This document shows, piece by piece, positions 1-7,233 of a stretch of DNA of 23,732 nucleotides (positions within the stretch are counted from its first letter, which is position 1; each line of letters starts with the position of its first letter). The notes beneath the pieces are model-generated. The model was not told where the DNA came from and did not search any database. It saw nothing but the letters and a program-made list of their open reading frames with translations. Location of the stretch: IMG/VR virus record IMGVR_UViG_3300042090_000396, positions 1-23,732 of that record; one strand, written 5' to 3'. Origin of the DNA: a virus. The position numbers were made by a program, and so were the translations under genes.

Positions 1-1538
1 ACCAGTCGTATCAGCAGCGGTGGCTCTATGCGTCCGACTTCGGTCAGTGGACACTACGAAGCCAAACCTCAACGACCTATGCATGGTCGCCGGGCAATAT
101 CTGCCTCGCATCCGCTAACGGCAGCGCGACAACCTTCATTCCGTTCAACACCAATGCGCCGGTTGAGATTGTTGATCTGACCAACCCGGCACAGAATGAG
201 GTCAAGACTCCCAGTTCGGTGACCTATACGCAGGCCAGTTGCTCTCTTGGCATCGCGCCGACGTACACTCACTACTCGTTCTATCTGACCTCGGGCACGG
301 CCGGTTTGCAGGAGGCCATCAACAGCGTCTCCACCACGGCCCCCTATCCGACCCTGATCTGGATCGACCGCAACTGGTACGCAATGGCCTGGAACATTCC
401 CGGCACCTATCCGGCTGCGATCATCGCGAGCGCCGCGGGCAACAACAATGCTGTCCTGGTGGACAACACAACCGCTCCATTCACCTATTGGGTCTGGAAT
501 GGCACCCAGTATGCGGCCAGCGGCGCGACGACCAACTTCCCGAACCAGAAGGCCTCCAGCTACACCAACATTGCGGCTCCGGCGGCCCTCTCGACCAGCT
601 CGGTGACCACTGGCATCATCACCACGGCGACCACCGGCGGCACCATTCCGGCATCGAGCACCTATCGCCTGGCCGCGACCTATGTTGATGCGAGCGGCGG
701 CGAGACCACGGTGTCTGTCGATACAGCAAGCACTTCGACCATCGCTACCGGATCTGGCACGGCGACAAACACAATCACCGTGACGAGCCCCCCGGCAGTC
801 ACCGGCGCAGTTGGATGGCGTCTGTACATGACGGCGGCCAGTGGATCGACCCTGACCGAAATTCTCTACTCGCCAACCTGCTCCTCGACCGTGGCCATTG
901 CCAATCAGTCGGTGTTCCCAACTACGACCGTCTGCCCAATCGGCGCATCGGCTACCGTCACGGCGATTATCACTGGCACGGCCAAGGTGCCAGCAGTAAA
1001 TAGCGCGTTCCCACGGACGACCGGAGCGAGTGAATCATTCCCGCCCTTCCCGGCCCTGGGCACAGTCGCTTCCACTGCTACTGGTACTCTGGCAGTGGTC
1101 AATATCCCTGCGTACTTCATGAACACCCTCGGGCGCTCGTTTATGGCCTGCGGAAATGGATACGCAACAACCAACGGTACCGGCGGCACGATCACGCTGG
1201 CTGCTACCATCGCGTCTGTCTCTGGCGTGACTTCAATCACCCCGTTCACCGTGGTAAGTCCTGCCATCGGCGCCAGTACAATTCAGGTGCCTATCAACTT
1301 CTGCATTGATGCAACGACCGCCTCAACCGGGACCTCGGGAACCCTCGAAGTACATGGATGGGTCGATTATGGCGTGGCCGGCACTGCGGTGGGCAGCTTG
1401 GCTCAGGACACTGTTTTCACTGTCAGCAGCGCGATTGACCTGACCAAGCAGGATCAGATTGCTTTGACCATTACTCCGACGACTGCGGGCCTTACCGCTG
1501 CGCAGATCCGGCAGTTAACCATCTATCCCAGCAACTAG
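1..1538 (+). CDS. Phage fibre/appendage protein, 5' end outside window
   Basis: The reading frame is open from the window's first complete codon (position 3), leaving 511 residues. An internal GTG at 219 is not a credible start, because the homologous part begins upstream of it. Positions 21-530 encode a module clearly related to residues 41-205 of the next protein. Shared landmarks are LYAS-FGQW, a (V/K)IVD..NP..(N/T)E(V/I) stretch, TAGLQEAIN and a WNG(T/S)QY motif. By that alignment about 35-40 codons are missing, probably including a signal sequence. Positions about 630-870 encode an Ig-like beta module (TYRLAATYVD...GETTVS...VTGAVGWRLY). The last 160 residues are a Thr/Ala/Gly-rich beta domain ending in QLTIYPSN. 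I infer a receptor-binding or decorating fibre with a conserved virion-anchoring N-terminus and a variable tip. No enzymatic motif is visible. The exact virion location is unknown. Confidence 0.7.
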   Translation, partial: QSYQQRWLYASDFGQWTLRSQTSTTYAWSPGNICLASANGSATTFIPFNTNAPVEIVDLTNPAQNEVKTPSSVTYTQASCSLGIAPTYTHYSFYLTSGTAGLQEAINSVSTTAPYPTLIWIDRNWYAMAWNIPGTYPAAIIASAAGNNNAVLVDNTTAPFTYWVWNGTQYAASGATTNFPNQKASSYTNIAAPAALSTSSVTTGIITTATTGGTIPASSTYRLAATYVDASGGETTVSVDTASTSTIATGSGTATNTITVTSPPAVTGAVGWRLYMTAASGSTLTEILYSPTCSSTVAIANQSVFPTTTVCPIGASATVTAIITGTAKVPAVNSAFPRTTGASESFPPFPALGTVASTATGTLAVVNIPAYFMNTLGRSFMACGNGYATTNGTGGTITLAATIASVSGVTSITPFTVVSPAIGASTIQVPINFCIDATTASTGTSGTLEVHGWVDYGVAGTAVGSLAQDTVFTVSSAIDLTKQDQIALTITPTTAGLTAAQIRQLTIYPSN

Positions 1539-1592
1539 TACGAGACGGACAGAACCGAAAAAGGAAGATCAATCAGGAGGAGTAAAGGACTG

Positions 1593-4500
1593 ATGGTTAC
1601 AAAATTGTTTGTCCGATTGGCGGTAGTTTTTGCAATGTGCATACCTGCACTTGCACAATTCCCGCCAATCACTCCTCCACTCGCACGAACGACAGAGGGA
1701 AACATGGCGGGCCTGCTCTATGCCTCGAATTTTGGGCAATGGCAGGTGCCGCAGGGCAACCTCGGAACCTATTCGTGGAACTCCTATGCCTACTGCTATG
1801 CCAACACGGTCGGTGTGACTTTCCAGGCCTTTACGATGGGCACGCCAATCAAGATCGTGGATGTAGGCAACCCATCCGCAACAGAGATTGTGACACCCTC
1901 AGCGGTGAGCATTGTTCCTCCGGCCGGGTTAAGCATGGGGAGTTGCTCAATCACGATTGCGCCGGCGAACCCGCATTCAAACTATTACTACACATCGGCC
2001 ACAGCAGGGCTTCAAGAGGCCATCAACTGGGCAAAGACTTCCACCAATACTTACGATGTGGTTTTAACGCCAGACTGGACCACGCTTGGCGGAACTACTG
2101 CGATGGTAACCGCGGCATCAGGCAATTTCAGCACACCAATTATAGATGAGAGAACTGGTTCAGTTGGAGGATATTCCTGGAACGGAAGCCAGTACACCCC
2201 TATTGGTGTCGCCTGCACTGGCTATGGGTCATCACAGACATGCACCATCACCGGCAACCTGAACGTCACAGGCACCCTCGCGGCTGCTATTACGAATTCT
2301 CCAAAAGTCTCGTCGGGAGGGGTTTCCTCCTATACCACCGCTTGCTGGGGTGACTCGATCACGCAGGCTGTGAACGGGATGCTTTCTTACTGCTACGATC
2401 TTCAGTTTCTACTTGGAACAGGAACGATCAATGAAGGATACCCCGGAGATTGGAGCGCGAATGTCCTGGCCCGCTTCCAGTCCACCCCTACGGCTCCAAA
2501 CTACGTGACGATTATCATGGTCGGAGTCAATGACATTGCCAATGGGGTGACGAATGCAACGATCGAGGCCAACATTGCTTCCATCGTTTCTGCGGTAACA
2601 TCGGGCAACTACTTGGTGTTGTCAACGACAAACACCACGGCACAACCGAGCGGGTCTGGTGGATACATCCAACTGACGGCACTCAATAGCTATCTCTCGA
2701 CGACCTACGGGAGCAAGTTCCTCGATGTACGATCACTTCTGGTTGCCGCATACAATCCGCTAAATCCAACAGACGTAACGAACTACTCCCAAGACGTTCC
2801 GCCGTCGTCGCTACGGGTTGACGGGACGCACTTTAATACAGCAGGAAACGCGATCATCGCCAATGCAGTAAACACAAAACTTCGCTCTCTGTATCCTAGC
2901 ATTTACACCAATGGCCCCACTACGATCCCACCCACAACGTTGACCTCACAGAATCAGGGATTGCCGATCACAAACAGCTTAGTTGCCATCGGCACTCTCT
3001 CATCTGATCTTGCCCCGCTTGGAGCGGAACTTACCAGTTCGTCTGGCTGGACTTCTACAGGATGGACCGGGAGTTATTCGGCAGGATTCCTGCATACAAC
3101 TGGCAATACAAATGCGTTGAGCTATCCGGTAGCGATCACCGCAGGTCTGCCGTACATGGTCGCTTTCACGGTCTCATCTGGATCAGTGGGTACTGTCACG
3201 GCATCCCTAGGCGGGGCTTCCATTGTGAACACGACTGATAATCAGACCGCCTTTTACGGTCCGCAATATGTTGTGATTGCCGGACCGTATGCTAATACTA
3301 CCGCAGGGTTGATCCTGACTCCAACCACAGATTTCAATGGTACGATCAGTGCGATTAGCGTCAAGCAGATCACGTCAGCCGTGGCGAATGCGGTGTGGTC
3401 CGATTCAACCATGTCTGATTCATTTGAGTTGCGCACTCCGCTTGCGAATATGGCCGATATTTTCATGGGCTACAAATCAGGCCTGTATACGACACAGGCA
3501 CAGCAGGATGTAGCAATCGGCTATTGGTCGATGCAGAACAACACGACCGGTGGATATGACGCTTGTGTAGGCGCTCTCTGCTTGCAGCACAATCAGACCG
3601 GGGCAAACAACGCTTGCATAGGGCAAGGATGCCTTTCGTTCAACACTCTGGGGTCTTATAACGCTTGCGTCGGGACAGGATGCCTTCAGCAGAACATCGA
3701 TGGAAGCAATAACGTTGGAGCGGGATTCAGGGCTGGTTATTACGTCCAGCATGGTGGGTCGAACACGAGCATTGGGAACGCCGCAAATTCAAGTGGGGAT
3801 ACAAACAATGTTGTCGCAGTCGGAGCGAGCGCGGCGCAACTGAACCAATCAAGCGGAGTCACAGCCATAGGATTCTCTTCATTTCAGCAAAATACTACCG
3901 GAGGAGGAACGGCTGTCGGCTATAAGGCGGCTCAAGAAAACACGACCGGTACCAACGTAGATGCCTTTGGGGCTCAGGCGCTGCTTAACAACAATGCCAG
4001 CAATGTTGCTGCCTTCGGAGCCGGGGCAATGTCCGCAAACCTGAACGGAATCGATAACGCGGCCTTCGGAACGAATAGCTCCTCATCTAACCTCCACGGC
4101 TCTAATAACGCATCGTTTGGAGTATTTTCCCTTCAATCCAGCACAGGTGATAGTGACACCTGCATGGGGGAAAACTGCTTAGGAAATAACACGTCCGGAA
4201 CAGCGAACACGGCAATGGGTCTTGCCGCTGGAGTGACTGAAACACCCGCCAACTCTAACGTATCGGGAAGCCAAAATACTTGGATAGGGGCAAATTCTGG
4301 GCCGGGAACTACCACTCAACTAAGCAACACGTGCGCGTTAGGTTACGAATCGCATCCCACCCAAAACAACCAATGTACTATAGGATCGAATACGACCACC
4401 TTGGCGACACTTTACGGCGCGATGCAATGGCCGTCTTACACAACGGCGGGCACACTCCAAACTGACGCAAGTGGCAATGTCTCATCGACAGGCAAACTGC

Positions 4501-4766
4501 CGCCGCTTTCGGGAGTTTCAGGAAGCATAGGTGGGTCATCTGTTGCTTCCGGAGGTACGGCAGCAGGAACGGTCACGATCATTGGGGTGACAGCGGGTAT
4601 GCCCTGCTTTGCCGTAGCATCTGACGGGACGGCTGGCGCTGGTTATCCGTTCGTGACTCAGGCTTACGGAACCGGAGTGAACACGGCGAATGTGGTGATT
4701 TGGAACTTTTCAACCACTTCACAGACGCCGACAGCGAAGACCTACAACGTGCGCTGCATCCCTTAG
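1593..4766 (+). CDS. Tail fibre/spike with SGNH hydrolase domain and beta-roll repeats
   Basis: A 1057-residue protein, preceded by AGGAGGAG at 1575-1582. Residues 1-21 form a Sec-type signal sequence (MVTKL, hydrophobic core, PALA before Gln22), which is unusual for a virion fibre. Residues 41-205 repeat the N-terminal module of the upstream gene. Residues 250-435 form an SGNH/GDSL hydrolase: GDSIT with Ser255, GVND with Asn313, and DGTH with Asp410 and His413; the oxyanion Gly is probably 282 or 285. Such domains deacylate glycans or lipids, so a depolymerase-like action on host surface polysaccharide is likely. Residues 460-595 are a beta-rich linker. Residues 643-931 form about 17 Gly/Asn-rich turns like trimeric-adhesin head rolls. 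The C-terminal 70 residues are a Gly/Val/Thr-rich cap ending in YNVRCIP. The SGNH assignment is strong. Substrate and virion position are inferred. Confidence 0.85.
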   Translation: MVTKLFVRLAVVFAMCIPALAQFPPITPPLARTTEGNMAGLLYASNFGQWQVPQGNLGTYSWNSYAYCYANTVGVTFQAFTMGTPIKIVDVGNPSATEIVTPSAVSIVPPAGLSMGSCSITIAPANPHSNYYYTSATAGLQEAINWAKTSTNTYDVVLTPDWTTLGGTTAMVTAASGNFSTPIIDERTGSVGGYSWNGSQYTPIGVACTGYGSSQTCTITGNLNVTGTLAAAITNSPKVSSGGVSSYTTACWGDSITQAVNGMLSYCYDLQFLLGTGTINEGYPGDWSANVLARFQSTPTAPNYVTIIMVGVNDIANGVTNATIEANIASIVSAVTSGNYLVLSTTNTTAQPSGSGGYIQLTALNSYLSTTYGSKFLDVRSLLVAAYNPLNPTDVTNYSQDVPPSSLRVDGTHFNTAGNAIIANAVNTKLRSLYPSIYTNGPTTIPPTTLTSQNQGLPITNSLVAIGTLSSDLAPLGAELTSSSGWTSTGWTGSYSAGFLHTTGNTNALSYPVAITAGLPYMVAFTVSSGSVGTVTASLGGASIVNTTDNQTAFYGPQYVVIAGPYANTTAGLILTPTTDFNGTISAISVKQITSAVANAVWSDSTMSDSFELRTPLANMADIFMGYKSGLYTTQAQQDVAIGYWSMQNNTTGGYDACVGALCLQHNQTGANNACIGQGCLSFNTLGSYNACVGTGCLQQNIDGSNNVGAGFRAGYYVQHGGSNTSIGNAANSSGDTNNVVAVGASAAQLNQSSGVTAIGFSSFQQNTTGGGTAVGYKAAQENTTGTNVDAFGAQALLNNNASNVAAFGAGAMSANLNGIDNAAFGTNSSSSNLHGSNNASFGVFSLQSSTGDSDTCMGENCLGNNTSGTANTAMGLAAGVTETPANSNVSGSQNTWIGANSGPGTTTQLSNTCALGYESHPTQNNQCTIGSNTTTLATLYGAMQWPSYTTAGTLQTDASGNVSSTGKLPPLSGVSGSIGGSSVASGGTAAGTVTIIGVTAGMPCFAVASDGTAGAGYPFVTQAYGTGVNTANVVIWNFSTTSQTPTAKTYNVRCIP
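3519..4385 (+). repeat. 17 tandem 16-17-residue beta-roll turns in the fibre
   Basis: The turns begin at Gly643, 660, 677, 694, 711, 728, 744, 760, 776, 793, 809, 826, 843, 859, 876, 899 and 917, ending at Gly931. Spacing is 16 or 17 residues except for the last three (23, 18, 14). The pattern is roughly G-x-x-(A/C)-L-x-x-N-x-(T/S)-G-x-x-N-x-A-(C/F/V). It resembles the left-handed beta-roll of YadA-like trimeric adhesin heads, with longer loops. At the DNA level the first copies are partly conserved around an AACGCTTG core. Confidence 0.85.
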
Positions 4767-4804
4767 GTGAAACGACGGTGATTCCGTAGCTAGATAACCA
4801 CTTC

Positions 4805-4825
4805 GGGGGCCTGGCAATCGCCTCC
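4805..4825 (+). other. Short hairpin in the gap after the fibre gene
   Basis: GGGGGC (4805-4810) can pair with GCCTCC (4820-4825) with one G-U pair and a 9-base loop. No T tract follows, so this is not a convincing intrinsic terminator. It lies in the 104-base gap between the fibre gene and the small membrane protein gene. Confidence 0.3.
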
Positions 4826-4829
4826 GGGC

Positions 4830-4856
4830 GTGGTGAATCTGTGGTGGTGAATCTGT
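4830..4856 (+). repeat. 13-bp tandem direct repeat upstream of the lysis cluster
   Basis: GTGGTGAATCTGT occurs at 4830-4842 and again at 4844-4856, separated by one base. The second copy ends a few bases before the AAAGGG ribosome binding site (4862-4867) of the next gene. It could be a small duplication or a protein-binding site. No function can be assigned from sequence. Confidence 0.5.
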
Positions 4857-4870
4857 AAGCGAAAGGGACA

Positions 4871-5155
4871 ATGATGAATGATCTAAGTGTGGTCGCTAGC
4901 GATGTCCAGACCTTGAAAGAATGGCGTAAGGATGTTGTTGACCCATCCCTCGAAAAGGTCGATAAGCTGTGGGAAGATCGAGGATTTTTCAGAGGAGCAT
5001 TTTGGGTCATTGGAATAATCTGTTCAGCGACTTTTGCTTTGATCCTTTTGCTTACCACCTGGTGCCTTAACCACCTAAAGGTCAATGCGCAAGTGATTGA
5101 CTCAACTACGCAATCCAGCACACAGCAAAATGCTGAGATTTTCAAGAGGAGATGA
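4871..5155 (+). CDS. Small coiled-coil and transmembrane protein, holin/XhlA-like candidate
   Basis: A 94-residue protein with AAAGGG at 4862-4867; ATG 4874 is an alternative start. Residues 1-36 are charged and helical with heptad-like leucine/valine spacing (DVQTLKEWRKDVVDPSLEKV). Residues 43-66 form one transmembrane segment (AFWVIGIICSATFALILLLT), followed by a polar Ser/Thr/Gln tail ending in FKRR. A short amphipathic coil before one membrane span is the architecture of XhlA-type holin-associated proteins. Its place before a peptidoglycan-enzyme candidate also suggests a lysis role. There is no family-specific motif I can confirm, so holin or holin partner is inference. Its 3' end carries the ribosome binding site of the next small gene. 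Confidence 0.65.
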   Translation: MMNDLSVVASDVQTLKEWRKDVVDPSLEKVDKLWEDRGFFRGAFWVIGIICSATFALILLLTTWCLNHLKVNAQVIDSTTQSSTQQNAEIFKRR

Positions 5156-5157
5156 AG

Positions 5158-5274
5158 ATGCCTGAAGATCCGAACCCCTTCCCCCCTGATCCCAGTGCGC
5201 CGGGCCCGATTACTCCCTGTCAAAACGAAAAGCCGGAGCCAACACCATTTGACGAGGACGAAGACACTCAGTAA
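5158..5274 (+). CDS. Tiny proline-rich acidic protein, function unknown
   Basis: A 38-residue frame beginning MPEDPNPFPPDPSAP and ending DEDEDTQ. AGGAG at 5146-5150 lies 7 bases before ATG 5158, a better fit than the in-frame ATG at 5152, which almost abuts it. About a quarter of the residues are proline and the C-terminus is strongly acidic. One cysteine is present, but there is no signal sequence or lipobox, so it does not look like an Rz1-type outer spanin. It sits between two membrane-protein genes and is probably co-translated with the upstream one. I do not recognise a family. Confidence 0.55.
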   Translation: MPEDPNPFPPDPSAPGPITPCQNEKPEPTPFDEDEDTQ

Positions 5275-5364
5275 AGCAGGTCTATTATGACACCCAACAA
5301 ACTGTTCAGATTGCTTCGAGACTGGAGCAAATTTGAATCGATCAACCATGAAAAAGGAGCCGTA

Positions 5365-6123
5365 ATGCAGAAACTCTCGCAGTACCTGACACTTGCAGTA
5401 TCATTGGGCGGAACTCTCGGAGCTCCCGCGCTGGCCTCGTCCTGGCTGGCTACGCCAAGTCACAAAGTCATCTACACTGGTCTGGTCGCCTTCGCGATCC
5501 TGCTCCATGCGCTTTTTCCCTCGATCTTCAGCGCGCCGAGCGATTCATCCAAAAGCAGCGCCGGCCTGACTGGTGTTGGAATCGTTCTTTTGTTGCTCAG
5601 CATGGGCATGTGCGTGTCCTCAGCTTCCGCTCAGACCACACAGCCTGTTGCATCAACGACGACCACCGTATCCAGCCCGACGTTTACCGGCAGCGCCGAT
5701 GCGGTTGCTTTTCGATACAAAGGCCAGTGGAGTACCGGCTCACTGACCACCGAGAGCCTGGATTTCATTGACTTTGGAAAAACGAAGTCCAATCATGTTT
5801 TCGTCGAGGGGCATGAATTGATTGCTCCAACCCCCGGACTGAGCATTTACAGTGGAGGGCTCGGAATCCAGCCTGACCTGACAAAATTGCTGGCCAAGAC
5901 GAATATCTCTTCCTCGAATCTGAGCATCAGCTTCAACGAGGGTATGGGCGTCGGTGTTCCGGCATCTGGTGGCTCTCATTTTGCGTTCATTGCTGGTGGA
6001 GGCATCAAGTACAAGGCGACGACAGCTTTAACCTGGAACGCATTGCAGGCGCAATACGTTAGGTATGGATCGACGAATTCGGTTGCGATTTCGACTGGCC
6101 TCGCATTCGCTTTCGGCAAGTAG
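5365..6123 (+). CDS. Multi-span membrane-anchored beta-rich protein, function unknown
   Basis: A 252-residue protein read from ATG 5365, which has AAAAAGGAG ending at 5359. The same frame opens at ATG 5287, which would add 26 charged residues but has a weaker ribosome binding site. Hydrophobic segments lie at about residues 7-28, 35-55 and 67-84. The third ends in SSASA before Gln90, a good signal-peptidase I site. Residues 90-252 are Ser/Thr/Gly-rich with alternating hydrophobic residues and end in STGLAFAFGK, reminiscent of an outer-membrane or secreted beta structure. I infer a membrane protein whose C-terminal domain is outside the cytoplasm. It might be a holin-like factor, an envelope-modifying protein or a superinfection-exclusion protein. 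No known family is recognised. It is followed by a strong terminator. Confidence 0.7.
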   Translation: MQKLSQYLTLAVSLGGTLGAPALASSWLATPSHKVIYTGLVAFAILLHALFPSIFSAPSDSSKSSAGLTGVGIVLLLLSMGMCVSSASAQTTQPVASTTTTVSSPTFTGSADAVAFRYKGQWSTGSLTTESLDFIDFGKTKSNHVFVEGHELIAPTPGLSIYSGGLGIQPDLTKLLAKTNISSSNLSISFNEGMGVGVPASGGSHFAFIAGGGIKYKATTALTWNALQAQYVRYGSTNSVAISTGLAFAFGK

Positions 6124-6144
6124 AGCCCATCATTTCTTTTACTG

Positions 6145-6181
6145 CGCCGGTTCTCTAGTCAAGGGAATCGGCGTTTCCTTT
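6145..6181 (+). terminator. Intrinsic terminator after the membrane protein gene
   Basis: CGCCGGTTCTC (6145-6155) pairs with GGGAATCGGCG (6163-6173) across a 7-base loop, giving 11 pairs with two G-U wobbles. TTTCCTTT follows at 6174-6181. The next start codon is only 15 bases downstream (6196), leaving no room for an independent promoter. Readthrough or attenuation is therefore implied. Confidence 0.8.
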
Positions 6182-6195
6182 ACGTCGGAGCAATT

Positions 6196-6567
6196 ATGGC
6201 TTGGACCTACGAACAGTCAACCGGAAATCTAACGGCACCGAATGGTGACCTCGCTGGCCAGGGATACAGCGGCAATGGAGCCGACCTGGACAATCCCTCC
6301 GGACAGGCCGACGTCGGCCATGGACCGATTCCGCAGGGAGATTGGACTATTGGGCCATTCTTCGACGATCCGGGCGGCAAGGGGCCGGTTGTGGCTCATT
6401 TGATCCCATGCGTGGATACTCAGACGTTCGGACGATCGGGCTTCATGATCCATGGCGACAACTCTCATATGGACCATACAGCTTCCGAGGGATGCATCAT
6501 TCTCTCCAATCCTCTTCGCCAGCTCATCAAGAATAGCGGCGATAATCAACTGATCGTTGTCGTTTAG
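6196..6567 (+). CDS. Tlde1-like (DUF2778) L,D-transpeptidase-fold peptidoglycan enzyme
   Basis: A 123-residue protein. GPIPQGDW at 43-50 and the pair IHGDN (His86) plus SEGC (Cys100) match the catalytic layout of the Tlde1/DUF2778 domain. That is an L,D-transpeptidase-like cysteine enzyme best known from type VI secretion effectors that cut or exchange D-amino acids on peptidoglycan stem peptides. The protein is essentially the bare domain, with no signal sequence and no binding domain. Here it sits just after small membrane-protein genes and is the only visible candidate cell-wall enzyme, so a role as endolysin or wall-modifying lysis factor is likely. CGGAG at 6186-6190 is the ribosome binding site. 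It would need a holin or other route across the inner membrane. Confidence 0.8.
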   Translation: MAWTYEQSTGNLTAPNGDLAGQGYSGNGADLDNPSGQADVGHGPIPQGDWTIGPFFDDPGGKGPVVAHLIPCVDTQTFGRSGFMIHGDNSHMDHTASEGCIILSNPLRQLIKNSGDNQLIVVV

Positions 6568-6596
6568 CAATTGTTTAGAAGCAAAGGAGCATCATC

Positions 6597-7028
6597 ATGC
6601 CAGCAAAAGGCGGTCCCAATCTCAATCGTCGTCTCATTACGGTGGGCGCTCCCAGCGCTCCGACAGCGATCTATGCGACCGGACCAACCAGAGCCTGGAG
6701 GATCATTGAGAGCCCGCTGACAACTACTGGAGCGGCTCAAACTTCCACTGGTTTTCAAGTCCAGATTCCCAATGACACGAGCGCCAATGGATTTACACAA
6801 TGGTTTGGCCGGCCGGTATGGAACGCGAATGTCTCTCCAAGCGATCAGTATTTTGAGAATTGGAACCAGGTTTCTGCCCACGGCCCTTATGGTGAGGTTT
6901 TTGCGGGGCCCGGTAATACTCAGGCGGCGGGCATCGGCGGACCGACTCAAGCCACGCTCCTTTGCAATGTTCAGGCATTGGTTGGAGCAGGGTCTGGAAC
7001 CACAATCGAAATCGTGGAGTATTTCTAG
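6597..7028 (+). CDS. Hypothetical beta-rich phage protein
   Basis: A 143-residue protein with a strong AAAGGAG (6583-6589) 7 bases before ATG 6597. The N-terminus is basic (MPAKGGPNLNRRL). The rest has alternating hydrophobic residues with Gly, Thr and Pro turns and ends in GTTIEIVEYF. No signal sequence, transmembrane segment or catalytic motif is seen. It is followed two bases after its stop by the KTSC gene, so the two are likely co-translated. Its size, beta character and position before the portal would fit a capsid decoration or minor virion protein, but that is inference only. Confidence 0.7.
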   Translation: MPAKGGPNLNRRLITVGAPSAPTAIYATGPTRAWRIIESPLTTTGAAQTSTGFQVQIPNDTSANGFTQWFGRPVWNANVSPSDQYFENWNQVSAHGPYGEVFAGPGNTQAAGIGGPTQATLLCNVQALVGAGSGTTIEIVEYF

Positions 7029-7030
7029 CC

Positions 7031-7231
7031 ATGGCCAATCCAATCGCTGTTGATTCATCCTGGGTCCAGAGCATCGATTTCTCTGGCGGCCTTCTGACGG
7101 TGGTCACCAAGAAAGGCAAGAGGATTGTCTTCCTAGGTGCGCCTATCCCTGTTTGGAATCAGTTGCAGGCATCGCCGAGCAAGGGTGAATTCATCAACAA
7201 GCACATCAAGGGAAAGTTCAAGGAGCTTTAG
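7031..7231 (+). CDS. KTSC-domain small protein
   Basis: A 66-residue protein from ATG 7031, two bases after the upstream stop. The frame is open further upstream, but that would overlap the preceding gene. The pattern is KTSC-like: SSWVQSIDFSGGLLTVVTKK (beta strands), then a VWNQL helix, then ASPSKGEFINKHIKGKF. The A-S-x-G-x-(F/Y)-(I/F)-N-x-x-I signature is typical of this domain, which occurs at some lysyl-tRNA synthetase C-termini and as small phage proteins. The molecular role of stand-alone KTSC proteins is not known. It lacks the usual aromatic Y-x-Y middle strand. AGGAG near its 3' end serves the next gene. Confidence 0.7.
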   Translation: MANPIAVDSSWVQSIDFSGGLLTVVTKKGKRIVFLGAPIPVWNQLQASPSKGEFINKHIKGKFKEL

Positions 7232-7233
7232 CA

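Noticed and set aside
4579-5349. 256-codon frame on the - strand
   Set aside because: It overlaps the fibre end and three + strand genes with better start sites, is rich in Arg/Ser as expected for an antisense shadow, and has no recognisable domain.
5287-5364. Upstream start for the membrane beta-rich protein
   Set aside because: In frame, but the ATG at 5365 has a much better AAGGAG and begins directly before the first hydrophobic segment; the longer form is possible but less likely.
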